DNA from: Rhodospirillales bacterium
GTDB taxonomy: Bacteria; Pseudomonadota; Alphaproteobacteria; Rhodospirillales; Shumkoniaceae
Direction: 5' to 3'
DNA: 64,000 bases
NCBI GenBank assembly: GCA_016776725.1
Contig: JADHSV010000003.1
Span: forward strand, 25,806-89,805
Part shown: positions 30,235 to 38,070 of the stretch, in pieces
How positions within the stretch are numbered: position 1 is the stretch's first letter
Layout: each line of letters starts with the position of its first letter
The notes under the pieces: generated by a model
The model's database searches: none
Seen by the model: the letters and a program-made list of their open reading frames with translations, nothing else
What the model was told of the DNA's origin: nothing
Program-made: the position numbers and the translations under genes

Positions 30235-31211
30235 GCGGCCCCTTGGTTGAAACCCGAGATGTTGAAAAACGTTTCGATCTGGGAGGATATTTCTGGCAGC
30301 AGGACAAGCCGGTGGTGCGCGCCCTTAACGGCGTCTCCATCGCCATTGAAAAGGGCGAATCGTTCTGTCTGGTCGGCGAATCGGGCTGCGGCAAATCGAC
30401 CCTGGCCCGTTGCATCATGGGCCTGCTGGATCTCAGCGAGGGCGAGGTTTTTTATAAGGGCGAGCAGATCGACCGGTTGTCGGCCAAGGCCATGATGCCG
30501 TACCGGCGTCGCATGCAGATGATCTTTCAAAACCCGTATGCCTCGCTGAACCCGCGCATGACCATCCAGAAAACCCTGGAAGAACCGCTGCGTTTTCATT
30601 TCCCCGAGATGAAAAACGGCGAGGTTCGCGACAAGGTCGAAGAGGTCATGACCTCGGTGGGCAACGATCCGGCATGGGGCACCCGCTATCCGCACGAATT
30701 CTCGGGCGGCCAGCGCCAGCGCATCTCCATCGCGCGGGCACTGATGGTCGATCCCGATTTCGTAGTGGCCGACGAGCCCATTTCGGCGCTGGACGTTTCC
30801 ATTCAGGCGCAGGTTCTGAATGTGATGATGGACGCCCGCGACAGCCGCGATCTGACGTACCTGTTCATCACCCACGATCTATCGGTGGTGCGCCATTTCG
30901 GAACAAGGGTCGGGGTCATGTATCTGGGCGCGCTGTGCGAATTGGCGCAAACCAAGACATTGTTCGATACCCCGCGTCACCCCTACACCCAGGTTCTGCT
31001 GAACGCCATTCCCAAGCTGTCCACAACGGAACTCATCCATACCCCTATGATGGGCGAAGTTCCAACCGCCATCAAACTGCCCTCGGGCTGCGTCTTTCAT
31101 CCGCGCTGTCCGTATGCGAACGAGCGTTGCTCGCGCGAGGTGCCTGCAGGAACCACGCTTGATGACGGAACCGTGGTGGCTTGCCACGCGGTCGAGGAAA
31201 ACCGGATTTAA
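30231..31211 (+). CDS. ABC importer ATP-binding protein, DppF-like
   Basis: This 326-residue partner ATPase has Walker A GESGCGKST, Q-loop MIFQNPYASLNPRM, signature HEFSGGQRQRISIARAL, Walker B FVVADEPISALDV and FITHDLSVV, plus the C-terminal FHPRCPYANERC motif shared by the dipeptide family. The ATG at 30231 follows GAGGAG and overlaps the stop of the previous gene (ATGA); the longer frame from 30192 lies inside that gene. It ends the five-gene importer operon. No intrinsic terminator is evident directly after it. Confidence 0.96.
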   Translation: MSGPLVETRDVEKRFDLGGYFWQQDKPVVRALNGVSIAIEKGESFCLVGESGCGKSTLARCIMGLLDLSEGEVFYKGEQIDRLSAKAMMPYRRRMQMIFQNPYASLNPRMTIQKTLEEPLRFHFPEMKNGEVRDKVEEVMTSVGNDPAWGTRYPHEFSGGQRQRISIARALMVDPDFVVADEPISALDVSIQAQVLNVMMDARDSRDLTYLFITHDLSVVRHFGTRVGVMYLGALCELAQTKTLFDTPRHPYTQVLLNAIPKLSTTELIHTPMMGEVPTAIKLPSGCVFHPRCPYANERCSREVPAGTTLDDGTVVACHAVEENRI

Positions 31212-31237
31212 CCATCCGCTTTCCTGGCCCTATATGT

Positions 31238-31314
31238 TGTGGAATAGCTTTACACAATTTCCACATATTGTTGTTCAGGCTTGAAAATTTTGTCGAATTG
31301 TGTCTTTAATTCGA
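31238..31314. promoter_or_regulatory. Two operator-like dyads before the symporter gene
   Basis: TGTGGAA (31238-31244) and TTCCACA (31259-31265) form a dyad, and TCGAATT (31293-31299) with AATTCGA (31308-31314) form a second. Both lie in the A+T-rich 166-base gap before the dicarboxylate symporter. Spaced dyads here suggest regulator binding, but no regulator gene is nearby. Confidence 0.45.
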
Positions 31315-31377
31315 TCCGAAATCTCAAAAAATAATGGTCTCCGGGGATTGTCACTTCTTGCAAGGGAGTAACCCGAA

Positions 31378-32610
31378 ATGTGGAAGAGTTGGTCTGAGAT
31401 CAAACTATGGAAGCGTATTGCCGGGGGGCTGGTTCTCGGCGTCATTGTCGGGGCCATTTTCGGCGAGAGCGCAGGCGTCATCAAACCTATCGGCACGCTG
31501 TTCATCAACTTCATCAAGATGCTGATCGTGCCGCTGGTGTTCCTGTCGCTGGTGGTCGGCGTCACGTCGCTGAAAGACCCCGCCAAAATGGGGCGCATCG
31601 GCCTCAAGGCGATCTGCTGGTATCTGTTCACCACGGCCATCGCCGTCACCCTGGGCATCATCTTCGCCGTGGTCTTCCAGCCCGGCGCGGGAATCGATAT
31701 CGTGGCCGATGCGGCGGTCAAAACCAAGGCCATGCCGTCGGTGGTGGGTACCCTTCTCAACATCATACCGAAGAACCCCATGGCGGCGTTCGCGCAAGGC
31801 AACATTCTGCAAATCATCGCCTTTGCCATTATCGTCGGCATCGCCATTAACTTCGTCGGCGCCAAGGCCGACTCGGTGGAACGCATGTTCGAGGCCGGGG
31901 CCGAGATCATGTACAAGATCACCCACGGCGTCATGGAACTGGCCCCGTTCGGCGTCTTCGCCCTGATGGCCTGGGTTGCCGGAAAATACGGGCTGTCCAT
32001 CCTGCTGCCGCTGATCAAGATCATTGCGTGCGTCTACGTCGCCTGCATCCTTCATGCCTTGGTCACCTACGGGCTGGTCCTGAAAATTTACGGCGGGCTA
32101 AAGTTGGCGCCCTTCTTCAAGGGGATCATCGACGCCCAGATCGTCGCCTTCACCTCGACCAGCAGCTCGGGCACCCTGCCGGTGACCATTCGCTGTGCGC
32201 AGGAGAACCTGGGTGTTTCCAAGAGCATCTCCAGCTTCGTGCTGCCGCTGGGCGCCACGGTGAACATGGACGGCACGGCCATCTACGAGGCCATCGCCGC
32301 CATATTCATCGCCCAGGCCTTCGGCGTGCAGTTAGGCGGTGGCGACTACTTCACCATCATCCTGGTCGGCACCCTGGCCTCCATCGGAACCGCGGGCGTT
32401 CCGGGCGCGGGCCTGATCATGCTGACTTTGGTGCTGACGCAGGTGGGGTTGCCGCTGGAAGGCATCGCCATCGTTGCCGGTATTGACCGTGTGCTCGACA
32501 TGGCGCGCACGACCATCAACATCACCGGCGATTCCATGATCAACGCCGTCATCGCCAAGAGCGAAGGCGAACTGAACGAGGAAGTTTACAACGCGCCACC
32601 GGTTGCCTGA
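31378..32610 (+). CDS. Dicarboxylate/amino acid:cation symporter (DAACS family)
   Basis: The 410-residue inner-membrane protein belongs to the glutamate/aspartate/C4-dicarboxylate symporter family. The signature TSTSSSGTLPVTIRCA (re-entrant loop 1), the NMDGTAIYE motif in helix 7 and GTAGVPGAGLIMLTLVL (re-entrant loop 2) are all present. Absence of the usual GltP or DctA discriminating residues to my eye leaves the substrate open between glutamate, aspartate and dicarboxylates. A GGGAG site precedes the ATG at 31378. The gene is preceded by two dyads and followed by a strong terminator, so it is a single-gene unit. Confidence 0.94.
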   Translation: MWKSWSEIKLWKRIAGGLVLGVIVGAIFGESAGVIKPIGTLFINFIKMLIVPLVFLSLVVGVTSLKDPAKMGRIGLKAICWYLFTTAIAVTLGIIFAVVFQPGAGIDIVADAAVKTKAMPSVVGTLLNIIPKNPMAAFAQGNILQIIAFAIIVGIAINFVGAKADSVERMFEAGAEIMYKITHGVMELAPFGVFALMAWVAGKYGLSILLPLIKIIACVYVACILHALVTYGLVLKIYGGLKLAPFFKGIIDAQIVAFTSTSSSGTLPVTIRCAQENLGVSKSISSFVLPLGATVNMDGTAIYEAIAAIFIAQAFGVQLGGGDYFTIILVGTLASIGTAGVPGAGLIMLTLVLTQVGLPLEGIAIVAGIDRVLDMARTTINITGDSMINAVIAKSEGELNEEVYNAPPVA

Positions 32611-32639
32611 CGCGACCAACATTCTCCAACAAACTTGCA

Positions 32640-32672
32640 GGGGCCGCCGAACCAAACCGGCGGCTCCTTTTT
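32640..32672 (+). terminator. Rho-independent terminator of the symporter gene
   Basis: GGGGCCGCCG (32640-32649) pairs with CGGCGGCTCC (32658-32667), one G-T wobble, and is followed by TTTTTG. It lies 29 bases after the symporter stop and before msrA. Confidence 0.9.
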
Positions 32673-32734
32673 GTTGCGCCGCCATGCAGGCAGGCCTACA
32701 TATCGCCCACGGCTTTAAGCTAGGAGAGGCGGTT

Positions 32735-33181
32735 ATGAAACACGCAACGTTCGCAGCGGGATGTTTTTGGGGAGTGGAGCACGCCTTTCGCCAGGTTGAG
32801 GGCGTGACAGATGTTTCCGTCGGCTACACGGGGGGCGCGACCCCCGACCCAACCTACAAAGACGTTTGCTACAGCGACACGGGCCACGCGGAATCCGCGT
32901 TGGTGACCTTCGATCCCGATGTGATCAGCTACGAGAAACTGCTGGACGTGTTCTGGTCCATTCACGACCCTTCCCAGTTAAACCGCCAGGGGCCGGATGT
33001 GGGCACCCAGTACCGCTCGGCCGTTTTCGTTCACGACGAAGAGCAGGAAAAAGCAGCACTTGCCTCCAAACAACGCCTTCAGGACAAAGGCCAAATGGTC
33101 GTCACCGAGATTACGAAAGCCGATGCTTTCAAGCAGGCCGAAGACTACCACCAGCGCTACATCGAAAAAAACCGGCGCTGA
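32735..33181 (+). CDS. msrA: Peptide-methionine (S)-S-oxide reductase MsrA
   Basis: MsrA repairs oxidised methionine residues. The 148-residue protein starts MKHATFAAGCFWGVEHAF, with the nucleophilic cysteine in the invariant GCFWG motif, and carries VSVGYTGG, GHAESALVTFDP and the GTQYRSAVF segment, all typical. The usual C-terminal resolving cysteines of some MsrA proteins are absent; the end, EDYHQRYIEKN, matches the shorter type. The ATG at 32735 has TAGGAGAGG upstream; the frame before it covers the terminator and has no homology. A palindrome follows four bases after the stop. Confidence 0.95.
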   Translation: MKHATFAAGCFWGVEHAFRQVEGVTDVSVGYTGGATPDPTYKDVCYSDTGHAESALVTFDPDVISYEKLLDVFWSIHDPSQLNRQGPDVGTQYRSAVFVHDEEQEKAALASKQRLQDKGQMVVTEITKADAFKQAEDYHQRYIEKNRR

Positions 33182-33184
33182 TTC

Positions 33185-33239
33185 ATTTGGTGACAGTATA
33201 CTAAACTATCTCTTATAGTTTAGTATACTGTCACCAAAT
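33185..33239. repeat. Perfect 25-bp-arm palindrome, REP-like
   Basis: Arms 33185-33209 and 33215-33239 are exact reverse complements around the loop ctctt. The core GTGACAGTATACTAAA differs from the palindrome at 21325-21377 by one base, while the outer parts differ. It again lies between convergent genes, msrA and the amidohydrolase gene. Confidence 0.93.
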
Positions 33240-33291
33240 AAGCAGGAACGGGGGCGGATGATCCATTCCGCCCCCGTTCGTTTCCTATTTC

Positions 33292-34464
33292 CTAATTCGC
33301 CGCGAAGTCGGCTGCGGCTTGTTCGCGCAGTTCCGGTTGGTTCAGGAAATCGTACGCCGTCATGGCCAGCATCTTGGCTGCGTCGATCATGGCTTTGCGG
33401 CCGCGTTCGGATTGGGTGGCGGCGGCGAATTCGACGGAATGGAAGTTCACGTCGGTGCCGCAGATGGCCAGGAAGGGCTGGATTGAGGGCAGATAGTGGC
33501 TGAGATTGCCGATATCCGATGACCCTACATCCGGTGACGCCACTTCCGGCGTTGCTCCCAAGGCATCCATGTTGGCTCCGACGGCCGCTTCCAGCGGGCC
33601 GTTGCGCTTCATGGGATCAAGAGCGGCGATGGGTTTGGCGACCTCGATCTTGTACGTGGTCCCCGTGGCGAGGGCCGCACCCTCGGCAATCTTTTGGACC
33701 CGGTCGAAGATTTCGTCGCGGTACGCGATGGAAGCTCCGCGCACATAGAAAAGCGCCGAGGTGTAATCGGGAATGATGTTGGGCGCGTCGCCGCCATGGG
33801 TGATAACGCCATGGACGCGGCCTTCCGAACGCATCTGCTGGCGAAACGCGCTGATGCCGTTGAAGGCGGCGATCATGGCGTCAAGCGCGTTGATGCCCTG
33901 GTCGGGCCCGGCTGCCGCGTGCGCGGTTTTGCCGAAGAATTCCAGGGTGAACTTGGTGCGGCCCAGGGTTTCCTGGCCGATCAGGTTCTGCTGACCCGGA
34001 TGGAACATCATGGCCGCGTCGCAATCGTCAAAAATCCCGGCGTCGGCCAGCAGTTGCTTTCCGCCGCCGCCTTCTTCGGCCGGCGTTCCGACCATGATGA
34101 TTGAACCCGCGTCGTCCCCAAGAACCTGTCGCAAGGCGGCTGCCGCGCCCACGCCGGCAGCGGCGATCAGGTTATGGCCGCAGCCATGGCCGATTTTCGG
34201 CAGGGCGTCGTATTCGCCCAGAATGGCGACCTTGGGGTTGGAAGGCGCGCAGCCGGTCGGGGTGGCCCGGAAAGCCGTATCCACGCCGCCGCATTTTTTC
34301 TCGACATCGAAGCCGCGCTCGGCAAGGAACTGGCTCAGGTAGTCATGGGCCTTGAATTCCTCGTACGCCGTTTCCGGGTTATCCAGCAGGTATTTGCTGA
34401 CGCCAAAAAGGTCTTCAGCCAGTTCATCGACCGCCTGGCCGATTTGTTCTTTCTTCGCGTCCAT
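33292..34464 (-). CDS. M20-family metallo-amidohydrolase (AbgB-like)
   Basis: This 390-residue cytoplasmic metalloenzyme resembles the amidohydrolase branch of peptidase family M20 (p-aminobenzoyl-glutamate hydrolase, indole-acetyl-amino-acid hydrolase). Metal ligands are seen in GEYDALPKIGHGCGHNL, GTPAEEGGGGKQ and the MMFHPG segment, and a dimerisation domain (HAAAGPDQGINALDAM) is inserted in the middle. The ATG at 34464, starting MDAKKEQIG, was chosen over an upstream frame that has no conserved residues. The natural substrate is unknown; nearness to the peptide-type importer is suggestive only, since the genes are on opposite strands with two transcription units between. Confidence 0.9.
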   Translation of the reverse strand: MDAKKEQIGQAVDELAEDLFGVSKYLLDNPETAYEEFKAHDYLSQFLAERGFDVEKKCGGVDTAFRATPTGCAPSNPKVAILGEYDALPKIGHGCGHNLIAAAGVGAAAALRQVLGDDAGSIIMVGTPAEEGGGGKQLLADAGIFDDCDAAMMFHPGQQNLIGQETLGRTKFTLEFFGKTAHAAAGPDQGINALDAMIAAFNGISAFRQQMRSEGRVHGVITHGGDAPNIIPDYTSALFYVRGASIAYRDEIFDRVQKIAEGAALATGTTYKIEVAKPIAALDPMKRNGPLEAAVGANMDALGATPEVASPDVGSSDIGNLSHYLPSIQPFLAICGTDVNFHSVEFAAATQSERGRKAMIDAAKMLAMTAYDFLNQPELREQAAADFAAN

Positions 34465-34539
34465 TTCTTCTTCGTCCCTTTGGTCCAACGTTGATGTTTC
34501 TTCGTTCGATATGTGGCGCCTGAATAGCACACCCGACCG

Positions 34540-35097
34540 TTAGATGGATGAAATATACCAAGGTGCGCCGGTTTTTTTTGGCGGGTCGAAGCGGATGGGG
34601 CGCGCGTTTCCGATGACCATGGCGCCGTCCGTAATCCCGAATATCCGGCAAAGGGCGTCGAACCCCCCGGCATGGGCGACCAGCAGCCCGTGCCCGTCGG
34701 AAGCCATTTGGAAAAATCGCGTCAGCGCCCCATCAATCCGCGCCACATAATCGTCAAGCGCCTCGCCGCCCGGCGGCTGCGGATCGCCCAGGCTGGACGG
34801 GAAAGCCTTGCCTTCCAGTCGGCCCCAATTGCGCTCACGAAAATCATCGATGGTCTTTACCGGAAGGCCATGGCGCGCGGCGACTATTTCAGCCGTGCGC
34901 CGGGCGCGCTGCAGGGGGCTGGCGCAAATGACGCTGATTTCGGTATGGGCCAGCAATTCGGCGGCCCGTTCCGCCTCGCCAATTCCCTGATCGGTCAAGG
35001 CGACATCGGTGGATCCGGCCAGCAGGCCACGGACGTTGGTTTCCGTTTGACCGTGACGCAGAAACAGAAAGGGCACGGCGTTCGCCGCCTTATTCAT
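34540..35097 (-). CDS. Histidine phosphatase family protein
   Basis: The 185-residue protein is a histidine phosphatase of the phosphoglycerate-mutase-like branch. The phosphorylated histidine lies in FLRHGQTETN, the second catalytic residues in FRERNWGRLEGK, and the second His in VAHAGGFDALCR. Such proteins include CobC and broad-specificity phosphatases; substrate is unknown. Its start lies inside the last codons of the B3/B4-domain gene (8-base overlap), so the two are co-transcribed and translationally coupled. Confidence 0.9.
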   Translation of the reverse strand: MNKAANAVPFLFLRHGQTETNVRGLLAGSTDVALTDQGIGEAERAAELLAHTEISVICASPLQRARRTAEIVAARHGLPVKTIDDFRERNWGRLEGKAFPSSLGDPQPPGGEALDDYVARIDGALTRFFQMASDGHGLLVAHAGGFDALCRIFGITDGAMVIGNARPIRFDPPKKTGAPWYISSI

Positions 35098-35764
35098 GCC
35101 CGTTTCCGATCAGCGCGGTTTGCATATCCGTGGCGGCGCAATAGGTTTGCAGGCGTTCGGCGGCCCAGGCGACCGTTGCCGCCAGGTCGCGCTCTTCGCC
35201 AAACGCGATGATGGCCATAAGCAGGGTTCGGGTGCTCACGGTAATTTTGGTGCGCTCGCTGTCGCTGGTGGGGCTGCCGAAGGGGCCGCGCCCATCGGCG
35301 AACACGGGCAGGAATTCGATATTCATGGGGCCGCGTCCGATGGCGTCATAGGTCTCGCCGGGCTTGGCCTTGCGAAAAATGACCGGCGGTTCCAAAAGCT
35401 CGGCCGAGAACGCGCCGATGGAATGACCACAGCGCAGGCTGATCAGATTGTTGGTATCGACCACCGAGTTGATGCGGTAGATGCCCCGGCTTTTCACCAG
35501 ACGGCGCATGAGTGCTTCGGACGACACCCGGTAGCGTGCCGGGTCTTTGCCGAACGCGCGGTAGGCTTTGCGCGCGGCCGCGATCTGCGGCACTTCGGAA
35601 ACCGGCCGCCCGTCCAGACTTTCCAACCGCCGCGCCTCTTCGGCATCCAGCTCGGCGTGCAGTTCGGCGTTATCGGTAGTTACGCCGACGGCGCATTGGA
35701 TGCAGCCCAACGTCACCCGAATACCGGCATTTGCGAAATCGTCCGATACGGTAATGTCGATCAT
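35090..35764 (-). CDS. B3/B4 tRNA-binding domain protein
   Basis: The 224-residue protein consists of the B3/B4 domain otherwise found in the beta subunit of phenylalanyl-tRNA synthetase, where it edits mischarged tRNA. Signatures are KAYRAFGKDPARYRVSSEAL and INSVVDTNNLISL (near residue 100). Free-standing versions are common in bacteria, and a role in editing or in binding tRNA or amino acid derivatives is assumed, not proven. It is first in a two-gene operon with the histidine phosphatase and lies just downstream of tRNA-Val on the same strand. Confidence 0.85.
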   Translation of the reverse strand: MIDITVSDDFANAGIRVTLGCIQCAVGVTTDNAELHAELDAEEARRLESLDGRPVSEVPQIAAARKAYRAFGKDPARYRVSSEALMRRLVKSRGIYRINSVVDTNNLISLRCGHSIGAFSAELLEPPVIFRKAKPGETYDAIGRGPMNIEFLPVFADGRGPFGSPTSDSERTKITVSTRTLLMAIIAFGEERDLAATVAWAAERLQTYCAATDMQTALIGNGHE

Positions 35765-35792
35765 GTGTTTTCGACGCTTCGTATGAAGAGGA

Positions 35793-35867
35793 TGGTGGGC
35801 GCGGCTGGGATTGAACCAGCGACCTCTCGCGTGTGAGGCGAGCGTTCTCCCGCTGAACTACGCGCCC
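35793..35867 (-). tRNA. tRNA-Val (anticodon CAC)
   Basis: Read on the minus strand, the gene folds into a full cloverleaf. The acceptor stem is GGGCGCG with CGCGCCC, the D-arm GTTC/GAAC, the anticodon stem CTCGC/GCGAG with loop CTCACAC (anticodon CAC, reading GUG), and the T-arm GCTGG/CCAGC with loop TTCAATC. The discriminator is A, and CCA is encoded (35795-35793). The 72-base body is 35867-35796. Confidence 0.97.
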
Positions 35868-35921
35868 ATCCAGTGGACGGCGGCCATATAATGCCGCCAG
35901 GGCTCCCGTGTCAAGGAAGTG

Positions 35922-36596
35922 TCAAGAAAGGCCCGCCAATGCGTCGGGAAGTTTATCGAATGCATCGATAACGGCGTCGGCCCCCAGCTCGGTGACCGGC
36001 ACCCGCGAATAGCCGTATGTGCATAGTACTGCGGGCGATCCGGCGGCCCTGGCGCAGGCAAGATCGTTCAAATGATCGCCAATCATTACGGCTTCGGCAG
36101 GCGTTGCGCGCAGCGCATCCAGCGTGGCGATCAGGTGTTTTGGATCGGGCTTGCGAATGCCCTCCAGCACGTCGCCGCCCAGGGCCGCGTTGAAAAAGCG
36201 GGACAGATCAAAGGCTTCCAGAATTTCCATGGTCGCGGCCTGCGGCTTGTTTGTGCAAACGGCCATGGCAAAACCGGCTTCGCGCAATTTAGCCAGCGTT
36301 TCCGGAACGCCCGGATAGGGCTTCGTCAATTCCGCGTCGTGGCCTTTGTATTCGTCGAGGAACCTGCTTACCCAGAAAGAAAGCTTTTCGACTTCCTGCT
36401 CGTCGGGAATCCCGCCGGTGGCGTCCAGCGCCCGTTCGACCAGTTTCTGTACGCCGTCCCCGACCATACCCTTTACGGCTTCGATCGACAGGGTATCGCG
36501 CCCGGCCCAGCCGAGAACGCGGTTGATAGCCGCCTGAAGATCCGGCGCGCTGTCAACCAGCGTGCCGTCCAAGTCGAAGACGATGGCCTTGATCAT
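35922..36596 (-). CDS. gph: HAD hydrolase, phosphoglycolate phosphatase-like
   Basis: The 224-residue protein is a haloacid-dehalogenase phosphatase with a helical cap, closest to phosphoglycolate phosphatase. The nucleophile motif is FDLDGTLVDSAPDL, motif II CTNKP, the motif III lysine lies in RKPDPKHL, and motif IV is MIGDHLNDLACARAAG. The ATG at 36596 begins exactly at the fold (MIKAIVFDLDGT). Gph clears 2-phosphoglycolate made by DNA repair or photorespiration-like reactions. Close relatives act on other small phosphates, so the symbol is tentative. It is divergent from glmU. Confidence 0.87.
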   Translation of the reverse strand: MIKAIVFDLDGTLVDSAPDLQAAINRVLGWAGRDTLSIEAVKGMVGDGVQKLVERALDATGGIPDEQEVEKLSFWVSRFLDEYKGHDAELTKPYPGVPETLAKLREAGFAMAVCTNKPQAATMEILEAFDLSRFFNAALGGDVLEGIRKPDPKHLIATLDALRATPAEAVMIGDHLNDLACARAAGSPAVLCTYGYSRVPVTELGADAVIDAFDKLPDALAGLS

Positions 36597-36711
36597 TGAC
36601 CCAGTTTTGTTGCGCATTGCAAAATTCCGAAACAACTTGTGACTTGGCGCGATTCACGCCTTGTGGCAATGTCTGCCCGACAAACCCGGTCTTTTAAACA
36701 ACCGTAGCGAT

Positions 36712-38070
36712 ATGACCAAGAAAAAAACCGCCGCCATCGTCCTTGCCGCGGGTCTAGGCACCCGTATGGAGTCCGATAAACCGAAGGTTCTCCATACGAT
36801 TGCCGGACGCGCCATGATTTCGCATTTGATGGAAACGCTTGCGCGTTTCGAGCCCGACCGCATCGCCTTGGTGATCGGCAAGGGCATGGAAAGTGTCGCC
36901 GATTCGGTCTCGCCCCATCCCTGTTGCGTGCAGGAACCCAGGCTTGGTACGGGCCATGCCGTGTTGGCGGCCAAACCGGCCATGGACGATTTCGAAGGCG
37001 ACGTGCTGATCGTTTACGGCGACACGCCGCTGGTCTCGGAAGCCACATTCGAGGCCATGCTGAAAGCGCGCCGGGCAACGCCGGGAAACGCAGCCGTGGT
37101 GTTGGGCTTTCGCCCCGACGATCCGGGCGCGTACGGCCGCCTTGTGGTCGGCGCGGACGGATCGCTGGATGCCATTGTCGAGGCCAAGGAATGCACACCC
37201 GAACAGCTTGAGATCGGGCTATGCAATTCCGGCGTCATGGCCGTGGATGGAGCCCGCCTGTTCGGCTGGCTGGCGCGTATCGGCAACGACAACGCCAAGG
37301 GCGAATATTATCTGACCGACCTGATTGAACTGGCGCGCGCCGACGGCCAGCGCTGCGCCTTTGTCGAAGCGCCGCTTGAGGAATTGCTGGGCATCAATTC
37401 GCGGGCCGATCTGGCGGTGGCCGAGGCCGTCGTGCAGACCGATTTGCGCGCCCGCGCCATGAATGCCGGTGTCACCATGACCGATCCGGCCAGTGTTTTC
37501 CTGAGCTGGGATACGCAATTGGGCCGCGATGTGCATATCGGCCCCAATGTGGTTTTCGGTCCGGGCGTGAGTGTTGGCGCGGGAACCGAAATTCTGCCGT
37601 TCTCGCATCTTGAGGGTGCGAGCGTCGGCGCGAACGTACGGGTCGGCCCCTTTGCCAGGTTGCGTCCCGGCGCCGAGGTTGCCGATACGGCCCGTATCGG
37701 AAATTTCGTTGAAATCAAGAACGCTTCCATCCAGTTGGGGGCCAAGGTCAGCCATCTGAGTTACATCGGCGATGCCCGTGTCGGCCCGCGCGCCAATATC
37801 GGGGCCGGGACCATCACCTGCAATTACGACGGCTACTTCAAGGACCGCACCGACATCGGTGAGGGTGCGTTCATCGGTTCGAACACCGCATTGGTGGCTC
37901 CGGTAAAAATCGGCGACGGCGCGACGACGGGGGCTGGCAGCGTCATCACCAAGGACGTGCCCGCCGATGCGCTGGCCCTGACCCGCGCGCCGCTCAAGGT
38001 GCTTGCCGGTTGGGCCGCACGGTTTCGAAAGCGGCGCGCCGCCGAAAAGAAAAAAGGGCAAGCAAAATAA
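36712..38070 (+). CDS. glmU: Bifunctional N-acetyltransferase/uridylyltransferase GlmU
   Basis: GlmU acetylates glucosamine-1-phosphate and then makes UDP-N-acetylglucosamine for peptidoglycan and lipopolysaccharide. The 452-residue protein has the uridylyltransferase loop VLAAGLGTRMESDKPKVLH at the start, GTGHAV and YGDTPL in the same domain, and a left-handed beta-helix acetyltransferase (from about residue 250) with repeated IGxxV-type hexapeptides and NFVEIKNA. The ATG at 36712 starts the conserved region. The stop shares one base with the glmS start (TAATG), so the two successive pathway enzymes are coupled. Confidence 0.98.
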   Translation: MTKKKTAAIVLAAGLGTRMESDKPKVLHTIAGRAMISHLMETLARFEPDRIALVIGKGMESVADSVSPHPCCVQEPRLGTGHAVLAAKPAMDDFEGDVLIVYGDTPLVSEATFEAMLKARRATPGNAAVVLGFRPDDPGAYGRLVVGADGSLDAIVEAKECTPEQLEIGLCNSGVMAVDGARLFGWLARIGNDNAKGEYYLTDLIELARADGQRCAFVEAPLEELLGINSRADLAVAEAVVQTDLRARAMNAGVTMTDPASVFLSWDTQLGRDVHIGPNVVFGPGVSVGAGTEILPFSHLEGASVGANVRVGPFARLRPGAEVADTARIGNFVEIKNASIQLGAKVSHLSYIGDARVGPRANIGAGTITCNYDGYFKDRTDIGEGAFIGSNTALVAPVKIGDGATTGAGSVITKDVPADALALTRAPLKVLAGWAARFRKRRAAEKKKGQAK

